Source of the DNA: Verrucomicrobiia bacterium
GTDB lineage: Bacteria; Verrucomicrobiota; Verrucomicrobiia; Verrucomicrobiales; Akkermansiaceae
NCBI GenBank assembly: GCA_030432565.1
Contig: JAUIGV010000013.1
Span: 111,668-175,667 of the forward strand
Length of the DNA: 64,000 nt
Reading direction: 5' to 3'
The notes beneath the pieces were generated by a model. It did no database searches, was not told the origin of the DNA, and saw only the letters and a list, made by a program, of their open reading frames with translations. The position numbers were made by a program, and so were the translations under genes. Of the stretch, positions 47,984-55,671 are shown piece after piece. Each line of letters opens with the position of its first letter. Positions within the stretch are counted from its first letter, which is position 1.

Positions 47984-48601
47984 CTACATCAAGCCGGTCC
48001 GCAGAAGGCCCACCAGGACTCCTTGCACCACGAGCTCACGAGCCGGAATCAAATCCCGGAAATCCTTGTTCTCCGCGCGAAGAAAAGGACGACCATTCTC
48101 CAGGACAAAACGCTTCAAGGTTGTTTCTCCATCAATCAAGGCGGCCACGATATCCATATGCCGTGGCTCCCGGAACTCCAGGAACACCGTATCGCCATCG
48201 CAAATGTGCGCATCGATCATCGACTCACCACGGACTTTGAGGGCAAACGTGCGGGCGTTGCGAGGAATTCCAAGCGACGCGATATCGATCGAAATACAAC
48301 CTTGCTTCTCTTCTTCAATCGCTTCCGCCATCCCCGCTGCGATTGAACCGTAAATTGGAATATCGACGAGCTCCTCGCGCTCCAAATCCTCGGGGAAAAC
48401 AACTGCTCTGGCTTTCCCGGGCAGACGAACGATCACGCCTTTCTTCTCCAGCGCCCGCAGGTGGCTCATCGCCGCAGTTTGACTCGCAAAGCCGAAATGC
48501 GCCTGAATCTCACGAGTGGAGGGCATCAGACCATTCTTGTTTTGAGACAATTTCAGAAAATCCAACAACTCTTGCTGTCGCTTTGTAAGATTGTGAGCCA
48601 T
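47984..48601 (-). CDS. lexA: SOS repressor LexA
   Basis: 205 residues from the ATG at 48601 (MAHNLTKRQQELLDFLKL). The earlier ATG at 48625 would place the start upstream of the operator and is less likely. Residues 1-65 are the winged-helix DNA-binding domain (PSTREIQAHFGFASQTAAMS as recognition region). Residues 80-205 are the S24 peptidase domain: self-cleavage bond A89-G90 (in SIAAGMAEA), catalytic Ser127 (RGESMID) and Lys163 (GETTLKRF), 36 residues apart as expected. It represses DNA-damage genes and cleaves itself with RecA filaments. A matching operator lies just upstream. Confidence 0.95.
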   Translation of the reverse strand: MAHNLTKRQQELLDFLKLSQNKNGLMPSTREIQAHFGFASQTAAMSHLRALEKKGVIVRLPGKARAVVFPEDLEREELVDIPIYGSIAAGMAEAIEEEKQGCISIDIASLGIPRNARTFALKVRGESMIDAHICDGDTVFLEFREPRHMDIVAALIDGETTLKRFVLENGRPFLRAENKDFRDLIPARELVVQGVLVGLLRTGLM

Positions 48602-48610
48602 TCGGGATAT

Positions 48611-48624
48611 TGTTTCGATGAACA
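48611..48624. promoter_or_regulatory. LexA operator of lexA (autoregulation)
   Basis: TGTTTCGATGAACA, an imperfect palindrome that matches the verrucomicrobial LexA pattern TGTTC-N4-GAACA (as I recall it) in nine of ten defined bases. It lies 9 bp upstream of the lexA ATG. Confidence 0.7.
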
Positions 48625-48702
48625 CTATTTGTCCAGCGGGAAATGTCTCTTCACCTTCCCCGAAAAGGACCAGGTCTAATTCCGCGACAAAACGACGGGT
48701 TC

Positions 48703-48731
48703 TTGACGGGGAATCCGGGAGTTGCTATGTT
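48703..48731 (+). promoter_or_regulatory. Sigma-70-type promoter for the TPR/STN gene
   Basis: -35 TTGACG (48703-48708), 17-bp spacer, -10 TATGTT (48726-48731), giving a leader of about 50 nt before the ATG at 48791. Confidence 0.55.
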
Positions 48732-48790
48732 CCCTCTGTAAATATCGATAACTCGCTTATTTACAGACACCAACCTAATCCCAAGAAACA

Positions 48791-49330
48791 ATGAAAAAAA
48801 TGACCGCTAGTATAGCAATCGGTCTGGCGCTGACGTGTGCCGGAGTCGCCCAGAGCAAAAAGGAAAAAGAACTGAGTGCCGCAGCCTGGTATCAGAAAGG
48901 CATGACCGCGCTGAAGGCCGGCGACCCGATGGCAGCCAAAACAGCCTTCGAGAATGTCCTGAAAATCAAACCAGGTTATACCCCGGCAAAGTTCCAACTT
49001 GCGCGAATTCCCGAGTTGAACGCGCGAGCCAAGGTGGCGCGCAGGAAGGCTCTCTTCGAAAATGTCATGATTCCCGAGATCAACTTCAACAAGGCCACCC
49101 TCGAAGAAGCTCTTGAAGCACTCAATGTCCTCATCTTAAAAGCCAGTGACAAGAAACTTGCGGCAAACTTCGTCCTCCGCGACCCCAAGGTCAAAGTCAG
49201 TAAGCAAGAGGTCACCTTGAAGATGAAAAACATCCCGGCCTCGGTTGCCCTCAGGTATGTTCTCGACGGGACCGGAGCCATCGCGAAGTTCGACGAACAC
49301 GCCATCGTGATCAAGCCACTCGGAGAATAA
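48791..49330 (+). CDS. Secreted TPR protein with STN-like C-terminal domain
   Basis: A 179-residue protein with a signal peptide (ASIAIGLALTCAGVAQS). A tetratricopeptide helix pair follows (AWYQKGMTALKAGDPMAAKT, AFENVLKIKPGYTPAKFQLA), then a beta-alpha unit resembling the secretin/TonB N-terminal (STN) fold: IPEINFNKATLEEALEAL, VTLKMKNIPASVALRYVLD, AIVIKPLGE. Similar short proteins are frequent in planctomycetes and verrucomicrobia. STN domains usually take part in outer-membrane secretion or transport, but this one stands alone. The function is unknown. Confidence 0.75.
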   Translation: MKKMTASIAIGLALTCAGVAQSKKEKELSAAAWYQKGMTALKAGDPMAAKTAFENVLKIKPGYTPAKFQLARIPELNARAKVARRKALFENVMIPEINFNKATLEEALEALNVLILKASDKKLAANFVLRDPKVKVSKQEVTLKMKNIPASVALRYVLDGTGAIAKFDEHAIVIKPLGE

Positions 49331-49341
49331 ATTCTCTTTTT
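49323..49341 (+). terminator. Weak terminator overlapping the stop of the TPR/STN gene
   Basis: GAGAAT and ATTCTC pair across two bases, followed by five T. The stop codon is inside the hairpin. Confidence 0.45.
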
Positions 49342-49381
49342 GGTCTGATTTTTTTTCGCGCCTCGAGCCGGTTTTCACCCT

Positions 49382-50068
49382 ATGACTCGGGGCGTGAAAA
49401 AGTGGACCTACCAAGATCGCATCATCGCCCCTTCCCTCCTCGCCGCCGACTTCGGCCGGGTCGGGGCGGAAACCTCCCGCGCCATCAACGCCGGAGCTGA
49501 CTGGATGCACCTGGATGTCATGGACGGGCATTTCGTAGACAACATCTCATTTGGGCCGGCGATGATTCAGGCGGTTCACGAGACCAATGATATCTTTCTG
49601 GATGTCCACCTCATGATCACCCGACCCGATCACTACCTTCCCCGCTTTATTGCGGCAGGAGCCGACCTGATCACAGTGCATGTCGAACCAGAAGCCGACC
49701 ACGATGTCGCCTCAACGTTGAAAGCGATTCGTGAAGCAAACTGCCTCGCCGGGCTGGCGCTCAACCCGGCAACGCCCTTCGAGACGGTTGTTCCTTTCCT
49801 TGCTGAAATTGACCTTCTTCTCGTAATGACAGTGGTGCCCGGGTTTGGGGGCCAATCGTTCATGGAAGAAGTCATGTCCAAGGTCGAAGCCGGGGCAAAA
49901 TACCGGGCCGAGAACAAACTCGACTACCATCTTGAAGTCGATGGCGGAATCGGACCGGAGACCGCCGCGATTGCGGGGGCCGCAGGAGCCAATGTCTTTG
50001 TGGCCGGATCTTCAACCTTTGGTGCTCCTGATATGGCCATTGCGATCCAAGGAATCCGGGAAGCATGA
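49382..50068 (+). CDS. rpe: Ribulose-phosphate 3-epimerase
   Basis: A 228-residue TIM-barrel enzyme interconverting ribulose-5-phosphate and xylulose-5-phosphate in the pentose phosphate pathway. Metal and catalytic residues are in place: IAPSLLAADFGRV, WMHLDVMDGHFVDNISFGP, LDVHLMI, LITVHVEPE, the phosphate loop TVVPGFGGQSFMEEV, LEVDGGIGPETA, and GSSTFG at the end. Length is normal. It stands alone between the TPR/STN gene and the SHD1 gene. Confidence 0.96.
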   Translation: MTRGVKKWTYQDRIIAPSLLAADFGRVGAETSRAINAGADWMHLDVMDGHFVDNISFGPAMIQAVHETNDIFLDVHLMITRPDHYLPRFIAAGADLITVHVEPEADHDVASTLKAIREANCLAGLALNPATPFETVVPFLAEIDLLLVMTVVPGFGGQSFMEEVMSKVEAGAKYRAENKLDYHLEVDGGIGPETAAIAGAAGANVFVAGSSTFGAPDMAIAIQGIREA

Positions 50069-50126
50069 CCGAGCCGGTGCTTTTGCCTCTTTGACATTGC
50101 ATCCTGCATACCTTAACTTTGAGATC

Positions 50127-51380
50127 ATGAAACTCCGGCCACTTGCGATTTTACTCTTCGCACTTTCTTCATACGCGGGGGCTGTCGAGCCGACCGAATT
50201 ACGCATTTGGACCTCGAAAAGCGGGAGCAAGATTTCCGCCAAAGCCATCGAGATGACCAAAAACGGTGCAATTCAACTGATCACCAAAGACGGCCGCGAA
50301 CTCACTCTGGGCATCGACGAATTTTCCGGGCAGGATCAAGCGTTCCTCGAAAAGCATTTCAAGAAGAAGGAAGTCCGGCTTGTTGCCAATGCCGGCAGTT
50401 TGGAAGGCCCGGTTAAAGCGGATGCCGACACCTCCTACTTTGTCTACGTTCCCAAAGACCTCGATCCCGGGATTTGTGCCCCCGTCATGATCTGGACCCA
50501 GTCCGATGGCGCCAAGGCGGAAACCTTGCAGCGCTTTAGCGAAGCTGCCGACGTCCTCGGAATGATCATCGCCAGCCCGATCGAGGCCCGTTACGAGGGG
50601 CAAGTCACCCTGCTCAACAATTTCGTCCACACCCGGGATGTTCTCGCAGACGTCAAAGCTGATTACAACATCAGCGGCAATGGCATTCACTTTGGCGGTG
50701 ACAAAAGCGGCGGAACTGCTGCTTTCCACAATTCACTCAAGATCAAGAGCGCCGGCACCTACACCGTTTCAGGATACTTCACTCCGGACATGACCGGAGC
50801 GAATAAAGGGCACCACTTCATGGCAGGCAGCACAAATAGCAGCTATCGCTACCTGACAGCCTATGCCGCCGCCAAATTCGACGAGGACGCCACCCACAAC
50901 TTCTACGTGGGTGCTCGTGAAATGCCCGATTCCCGGGACATCGCAATTGGCATGATCTGGATGTATGCCCAGGGGCTTTATGAACACGCCGCCGGCAGGA
51001 GCGAGGAGATCAACACCTTCGAAGAGCGGGTTCTTCCATACCTGAAAGAGATGGCCCTGACCTCAAAAGGAGACGCCACCTATCTGACCCGAATGCTGAC
51101 ATCGGAGTGCCCACTGAAGGGTCGATTCAAGCAGGAAATCGAGAAGCTTCATGCCGGGCTTTCGCAGAGCAAGGAAGCTGTGGCCCACGTTCGGGGGATG
51201 GAGGCTCTTGATGTTTTCTCGAAAACCCAGCTCGCCCGCTACGGGAGCCACTTTAGCCCTTTGACCGAACACGGCCCAACAAAGTTCGGGCGTATGATGG
51301 AAAAACTTGAGAAGACCTACGGGAAAGCCGGAGAGCTTCAGCCGGTCTTTAAAGCACTTGCCGGGCCGACCCACCGGTAA
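50127..51380 (+). CDS. Secreted SHD1 domain protein with hydrolase-like region
   Basis: 417 residues from the ATG at 50127, which gives a signal peptide (RPLAILLFALSSYAGAVEP). The frame is open further upstream, but there it only overlaps rpe in another frame. Residues 22-75 form an SHD1-type domain (LRIWTSKSGSKISAKAIEM, LTLGIDEFSGQDQAFLEKHF), common in secreted planctomycete and verrucomicrobial proteins. The remaining part has alpha/beta-hydrolase-like features (YFVYVPKDLDPGICAPVMIW, NGIHFGGDKSGGTAAFHNSL), but the usual G-x-S-x-G nucleophile is changed to GGDKSGG. A catalytic role is uncertain. Confidence 0.72.
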   Translation: MKLRPLAILLFALSSYAGAVEPTELRIWTSKSGSKISAKAIEMTKNGAIQLITKDGRELTLGIDEFSGQDQAFLEKHFKKKEVRLVANAGSLEGPVKADADTSYFVYVPKDLDPGICAPVMIWTQSDGAKAETLQRFSEAADVLGMIIASPIEARYEGQVTLLNNFVHTRDVLADVKADYNISGNGIHFGGDKSGGTAAFHNSLKIKSAGTYTVSGYFTPDMTGANKGHHFMAGSTNSSYRYLTAYAAAKFDEDATHNFYVGAREMPDSRDIAIGMIWMYAQGLYEHAAGRSEEINTFEERVLPYLKEMALTSKGDATYLTRMLTSECPLKGRFKQEIEKLHAGLSQSKEAVAHVRGMEALDVFSKTQLARYGSHFSPLTEHGPTKFGRMMEKLEKTYGKAGELQPVFKALAGPTHR

Positions 51381-51401
51381 TCCGACCGGTTCGGCCTCGA
51401 T

Positions 51402-51869
51402 CTAAAGTCCACGCCCTTTGTTGAAGCGGGCCACTTCCCGCTGAGCCTCACGCAGTTCGGTCTTCTTCTTGAGATCCTGTCGCTGGTCACTATGCCCTTT
51501 GCCTTTTCCCAGGCCAAGCTGGACCTTAACGCGCCGCCCCTTGAAATAAAGCTTGAGGCAGATCAAAGTGAAGCCCTTCTGCAAGGTAGCCTGGGAAAGC
51601 TTGAGAATCTCGTTCTTGTGAAGAAGTAATTTGCGGGGTCGCTTCGCCTCATGCTGGAAAAAGGCTCCGGCGGTTTGCCAGGGCTGGATATCACAGCCAT
51701 AAAGCCAACACTCGCCCCGCTCGATCCGGGCGAAGGACTCGGTGATGCTCACCTTCCCCTCGCGGATCGACTTCACCTCAGTGCCACGCAGAACCAGTCC
51801 GGCCTCGAAAGTCTCCGTAATATTATAATCACGGCGCGCACGTTTGTTGGTGGCTACTTCTTTAGACAT
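51402..51869 (-). CDS. smpB: SsrA-binding protein SmpB
   Basis: 155 residues from the ATG at 51869 (MSKEVATNKRARRDYNITET); an ATG at 51932 would overlap rpoZ and lengthens the protein beyond the family. The OB-fold core shows TFEAGLVLRGTEVKSIREGK, IERGECWLYGCDIQPW and PRKLLLHKNEI, and the tail has LGLGKGKGHSDQRQDLKK, which reaches the ribosomal A site. SmpB with tmRNA rescues stalled ribosomes. The tmRNA gene itself is not visible in this window. Confidence 0.96.
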   Translation of the reverse strand: MSKEVATNKRARRDYNITETFEAGLVLRGTEVKSIREGKVSITESFARIERGECWLYGCDIQPWQTAGAFFQHEAKRPRKLLLHKNEILKLSQATLQKGFTLICLKLYFKGRRVKVQLGLGKGKGHSDQRQDLKKKTELREAQREVARFNKGRGL

Positions 51870-51912
51870 GACACTTAAAATTGCGCCTGCCTTCAAAAAA
51901 AGCAGACTGCCT

Positions 51913-52182
51913 CTAGGAATTCGATCCTTCAATCAGCTTAATCTTGCCCTCAATGATCTCGGTTAGGGCAATATCGGCAAATCCCATGCTGGGAAGAGCA
52001 TTGATCAACGGGGACCGGCCCTGATTCAACTGAGCCACGCGCTTGGACACAAGGTTGATGAGCACGAGGGGATCGGGGACAATTTCTGCAGCCTTTTCGA
52101 CAAGATCGTTTTTCATAGGGATCGCACTGGAACGGGGAGGAGGAGTAGGTGCTTCAAAAGGAACGATATTGTCTGCATCCAT
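51913..52182 (-). CDS. rpoZ: RNA polymerase omega subunit
   Basis: 89 residues from the ATG at 52182, with an inner ATG at 52116 (MKNDLVEKAAEIVPDPLVLI) as alternative start that would give 67 residues. The family core is VLINLVSKRVAQLNQGRSPL and FADIALTEIIEGKIKLI. Omega folds around the C-terminus of beta-prime and assists polymerase assembly. It is upstream of smpB by 43 bp on the same strand, so the two are probably co-transcribed. Confidence 0.85.
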   Translation of the reverse strand: MDADNIVPFEAPTPPPRSSAIPMKNDLVEKAAEIVPDPLVLINLVSKRVAQLNQGRSPLINALPSMGFADIALTEIIEGKIKLIEGSNS

Positions 52183-52277
52183 AACTCCAAAATTTAGCAG
52201 GTGAGAGTTCACCCGCGGGCGGAGTGGAAAACCACAAAACCGCCTCGCTGGCAAGCCCAATCTTTCTCTGAATTCTT

Positions 52278-54329
52278 TTAGAATTCCAAACCAACCCGAA
52301 CCCCATACATTTCAGGATCACCCGCAACGCCTGCCGAAATCTGGTTGTTCATGAAACTGTAGTAATCCTCGTCGAAGAGGTTACGGGCAAAAATCGCGGC
52401 ATTCCAACTTTCTCCCTGAAAGCCGAGTTGCGCATCCCATATCTCGTAAGAACCTTGGCGGAAGTCGCCATTGTTGGTCTCGTCGAAGTAGGTGGCTCCC
52501 ACCGCGCGCACCCCGGTCTGGGCAAAAAAGCCGTTCTCAAAGTCGTATCTGACGACCATCCCGGCCGTAAACTCCGGCAAAAACGGCACATCGTTCCCAG
52601 ACAAGTCTGCGCCACCTGCTCCAGTGTGCTCTTCAAATTCAATCTGATTCCAGCCTGCACTCGCCTGAACGGTCAACCCACTCACGGGCCTCCAGAAGAC
52701 TTCACCTTCAACACCGAGGGCTTCCACCCGGTCGGCATTCGCGATGATGAAATCAGTCGTATTCGGAACACTCTGGTTCAACTGGTAGTCATCGATCTGC
52801 TTGTAGTAGCCGCGTAACTCCGCGCCGACGGATTGATCGCTGCTTTGATAACGAACCCCGATTTCAGTCTCCCACGACTGCTCTTCATCAAAATCAGTCG
52901 TCGCCGCATTATCACTGAAGGCGGTGAAACCCTGGGGTTTGTATGAAAGCGAAGTCCGCGCAAAAACGCTCGTCTCGGAACTCAAAGCATAAGTCGCGCC
53001 GAGTGACGGAGAGAAATAGAAGCCATCACTCTCGCTGGCAAAGGTTGGAGGGAGAGGAATGAATCCACCTCCCGGCTCGGTCTTGCTCCGAATGATGGAA
53101 TTATCGACATACTCAAGACGTCCACCCGCCTCGACGGTCAAATTCCCGATCGGGTCCCATTGAACGTTTCCAAAGAGCGCAAAACTCTCTTCCTCAATGT
53201 CAAAGTTTGTGAACTGATTCGCGAAGATTCCTCCAAATGGAAGAGGAAAAAATCGATTGGCCACGCCCTGGTTATCCTTGCTCAGGTAGGCCAGCCCGCC
53301 GAGCCAGCGAACATCGGCATCTTGATCGGACTGAATACGGAATTCCTGACTGAAGAGATTTTGTTCCTGCTCAATCGATGACCTGGAGAGATCAAAGGCC
53401 GTCAAATCCAGATCGACCGTATTTGGTCCAAGCTTCCAATTCGAGAAGGCTGTGATGGATTTCAGGTTCCCCCACCCGAAATCCTGATCGATGTGCATCG
53501 ACATTTGAAAGCGATCGATCTCAGTCACCCCCGGGACATTGCTGGCCACCCTGAAAGGGTCTTGCACACGCTGTGAATCAACAATCGGCCCGAAAGCCGA
53601 ATTCACACCGGGCAGCGCAGTCAGCCGCTGACTCCCGTCACGGGTCCGTTCATACATGAAGCGGAAGCGCATTTCCAAATCCTTGCTGGGAGTGTAGTAA
53701 AGGCTTCCCAGGGTTCCGAATTGCTCGCGGGTATCTGTATCACGACCGAGAGTGACATTGTCGACAAAACCATCCCGCTCCTTGAAATAAGTCTGAAACG
53801 CATAGGACCAATCCTTATCGAGTGGTCCGCTGGAGCGAAAACGCAGGTGGGTGAGGTTGTAGCTGCCATACTCGGCGCTGAACGCGTGCTCATGCTCCTT
53901 GGTCGGTGCCAGCGTTCTCAGCTCCATCAGGCCGCCCACTCCATTCCGCGCGAAGCGGGATCCCTGGGGACCACGGTGAAGGGTGAAGGATTCCAGATCA
54001 AAAAACTCGGTCGAGTAACCAAAAACATCACCGTAAGGGACATCATCCACCACCATTGCAACGCCTGCTCCACCAAAGAACAAGGTGTTCGTCGACCCCC
54101 TCATCCCGATTACGTCACCATAACCGGCCGAATCGGAGGCAACGGAGGCGAACCCCGGAAGGTATCCCAGGAGCTCATTTACCCGCTCTGCATCAAGCGC
54201 CTGCACCGCAACATTCCCGGCCGCATCAACCTCACGGTCACCCTCGACTATCAAAGGCTTCAACACATCTTGCGCATTCAACAAGCCACCAACCAACAAC
54301 GCACTCAGGCAGAATCCAATCTGTTTCAT
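52278..54329 (-). CDS. TonB-dependent outer membrane receptor
   Basis: 683 residues from the ATG at 54329, which gives a signal peptide (QIGFCLSALLVGGLLNAQ). The plug domain spans about residues 25-150 (VNELLGYLPGFASVASDS, VGGLMELRTLAPT); the rest is a 22-strand-type barrel, ending YGVRVGLEF with the terminal Phe. Beta-strand alternation is visible throughout (WSYAFQTYFKERDGF, RWLGGLAYLSKD). It takes up a ligand using TonB energy; no TonB-box consensus was recognised and no ligand-specific neighbour lies next to it, so the ligand (siderophore, vitamin or glycan) is unknown. Confidence 0.9.
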   Translation of the reverse strand: MKQIGFCLSALLVGGLLNAQDVLKPLIVEGDREVDAAGNVAVQALDAERVNELLGYLPGFASVASDSAGYGDVIGMRGSTNTLFFGGAGVAMVVDDVPYGDVFGYSTEFFDLESFTLHRGPQGSRFARNGVGGLMELRTLAPTKEHEHAFSAEYGSYNLTHLRFRSSGPLDKDWSYAFQTYFKERDGFVDNVTLGRDTDTREQFGTLGSLYYTPSKDLEMRFRFMYERTRDGSQRLTALPGVNSAFGPIVDSQRVQDPFRVASNVPGVTEIDRFQMSMHIDQDFGWGNLKSITAFSNWKLGPNTVDLDLTAFDLSRSSIEQEQNLFSQEFRIQSDQDADVRWLGGLAYLSKDNQGVANRFFPLPFGGIFANQFTNFDIEEESFALFGNVQWDPIGNLTVEAGGRLEYVDNSIIRSKTEPGGGFIPLPPTFASESDGFYFSPSLGATYALSSETSVFARTSLSYKPQGFTAFSDNAATTDFDEEQSWETEIGVRYQSSDQSVGAELRGYYKQIDDYQLNQSVPNTTDFIIANADRVEALGVEGEVFWRPVSGLTVQASAGWNQIEFEEHTGAGGADLSGNDVPFLPEFTAGMVVRYDFENGFFAQTGVRAVGATYFDETNNGDFRQGSYEIWDAQLGFQGESWNAAIFARNLFDEDYYSFMNNQISAGVAGDPEMYGVRVGLEF

Positions 54330-54426
54330 AAGGGGGAGGAGACTGACTGATTTCCGGAAACCGTCAACCAAGAAGGCTTGATAGATCCAGCGGTCGGGTT
54401 AAGTAGCGGTGTCACAAGATTTTACC

Positions 54427-55635
54427 ATGACTCGTCCGCGACCTCTTCAAATCATCACCCTTTCATGCTGCGCCCTTCTCGGATCCTGCGGCGACCGCGA
54501 ACTCTACCCCTTCCTTCCGGAGGAAAGACCCGAGCCAAAGCCCGAGGCTCCGGAGATCAGCGCGGATGGCTTGAACATCATCCCGGGTGACATGCCGGAC
54601 AACGCAGCCAAGTTTCTTCCCGTCTCGGAAAAGATCTTCGCCAAGCTCAAGCCCGTCCCCGGGGGCGACCTTGAACCCTACACTGAAACCGTCCCCGGAG
54701 CAGACAATGCCACCTTCGAAATGCTCCCCATCCCCGGTGGTGAATTCACCCTCGGAACTCCGGACAGCGAAGCAGACCGCTCTGCAGACGAAGGCCCGCA
54801 AAAGAAGATCAAAATCGAGCCCTTCTGGATGGCTTCCACCGAGACCACATGGGGACTCTACCGGGCCTTCATGGAGAATGGCAAAAACCGCAACAAGGAC
54901 GGCACACTGGACCTCGATGGAAACAAGCTTTCGCCCGAAGCCCCCCTGCAGAGCAACCCCGACCTGGTCGACGCCATCTCCCAGCCCACTCCTCCCTACA
55001 TGCCCATGCACAACAGCATGGGAGACAACGCCGGCTACGATAGCAAATATCCCGCCGTCGCCGCCACCCAACACTCCGCCTCAAAATTTTGCGAATGGCT
55101 CACCGCCCAAACCGGCCACTATTACCGTCTCCCCACCGAAGCCGAGTGGGAATACGCCTGCCGCGCCGGCACCACCACCGCTTATTCCTTTGGCGACGAC
55201 GCCTCCAAGCTCGACGAGTACGGTTGGTATTTTGAAAACTCCGATGGCTCCTATCAGCCCGTCGGCACCAAAAAGCCCAACCCCTGGGGACTCTTCGACA
55301 TGCACGGCAACGTCAGCGAGTGGACCCTCGATGCCTACCTTCCCGACTACAGCAAACACCCCGAAGGCTCCGTCAATCCCTTCGCCCTCTCACCCAAGCG
55401 CTACCCACGCGTGACCCGCGGCGGCCACTGGGATTCCGACCCACAGGAACTTCGCTCCGGCCAGCGGCTTCCTTCCGACAAAAGCTGGAAGAACACCGAC
55501 CCGCAGGACCCAAAATCGATTTGGTATCACACCGACAACTGGGGCCTCGGCTTCCGTATCATTCGCCCTGCCAGGAACCCCACCCTCGAGGAAATGCACC
55601 TCCTCTGGAACACCGGCCCAGGCGAACGCTTTTAA
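54427..55635 (+). CDS. FGE-like (SUMF1-type) lipoprotein, copy 1
   Basis: 402 residues from the ATG at 54427 (a GTG 18 bp upstream is also in frame). It has a lipoprotein signal with lipobox LLGSC. A Pro/Glu-rich linker precedes the formylglycine-generating-enzyme-type sulfatase-modifying domain: MLPIPGGEFTLGTPDSEADR, PFWMASTETTWGLYRAFME, YYRLPTEAEWEYACRAGTTT, GLFDMHGNVSEWTLDAY, RVTRGGHWDSDPQELRSGQR and GLGFRIIRPARNP. In true FGE the RGG-x-W block carries two catalytic cysteines; here there are none, so it is probably not a sulfatase-activating oxygenase. It may have another role, as PvdO-type members do. A near copy follows. Confidence 0.86.
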   Translation: MTRPRPLQIITLSCCALLGSCGDRELYPFLPEERPEPKPEAPEISADGLNIIPGDMPDNAAKFLPVSEKIFAKLKPVPGGDLEPYTETVPGADNATFEMLPIPGGEFTLGTPDSEADRSADEGPQKKIKIEPFWMASTETTWGLYRAFMENGKNRNKDGTLDLDGNKLSPEAPLQSNPDLVDAISQPTPPYMPMHNSMGDNAGYDSKYPAVAATQHSASKFCEWLTAQTGHYYRLPTEAEWEYACRAGTTTAYSFGDDASKLDEYGWYFENSDGSYQPVGTKKPNPWGLFDMHGNVSEWTLDAYLPDYSKHPEGSVNPFALSPKRYPRVTRGGHWDSDPQELRSGQRLPSDKSWKNTDPQDPKSIWYHTDNWGLGFRIIRPARNPTLEEMHLLWNTGPGERF

Positions 55636-55671
55636 CCCACCCAGCACAGGCGTCTCACCTGTGTCCCCGCA

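Noticed and set aside
49845..50126. Upstream extension of the SHD1 gene into rpe
   Set aside because: These 94 codons overlap rpe in another frame, and the ATG at 50127 directly begins a clean signal peptide.
53721..54350. Plus-strand open frame opposite the TonB receptor
   Set aside because: The sense strand encodes a complete plug-barrel protein; the antisense product has no domain.
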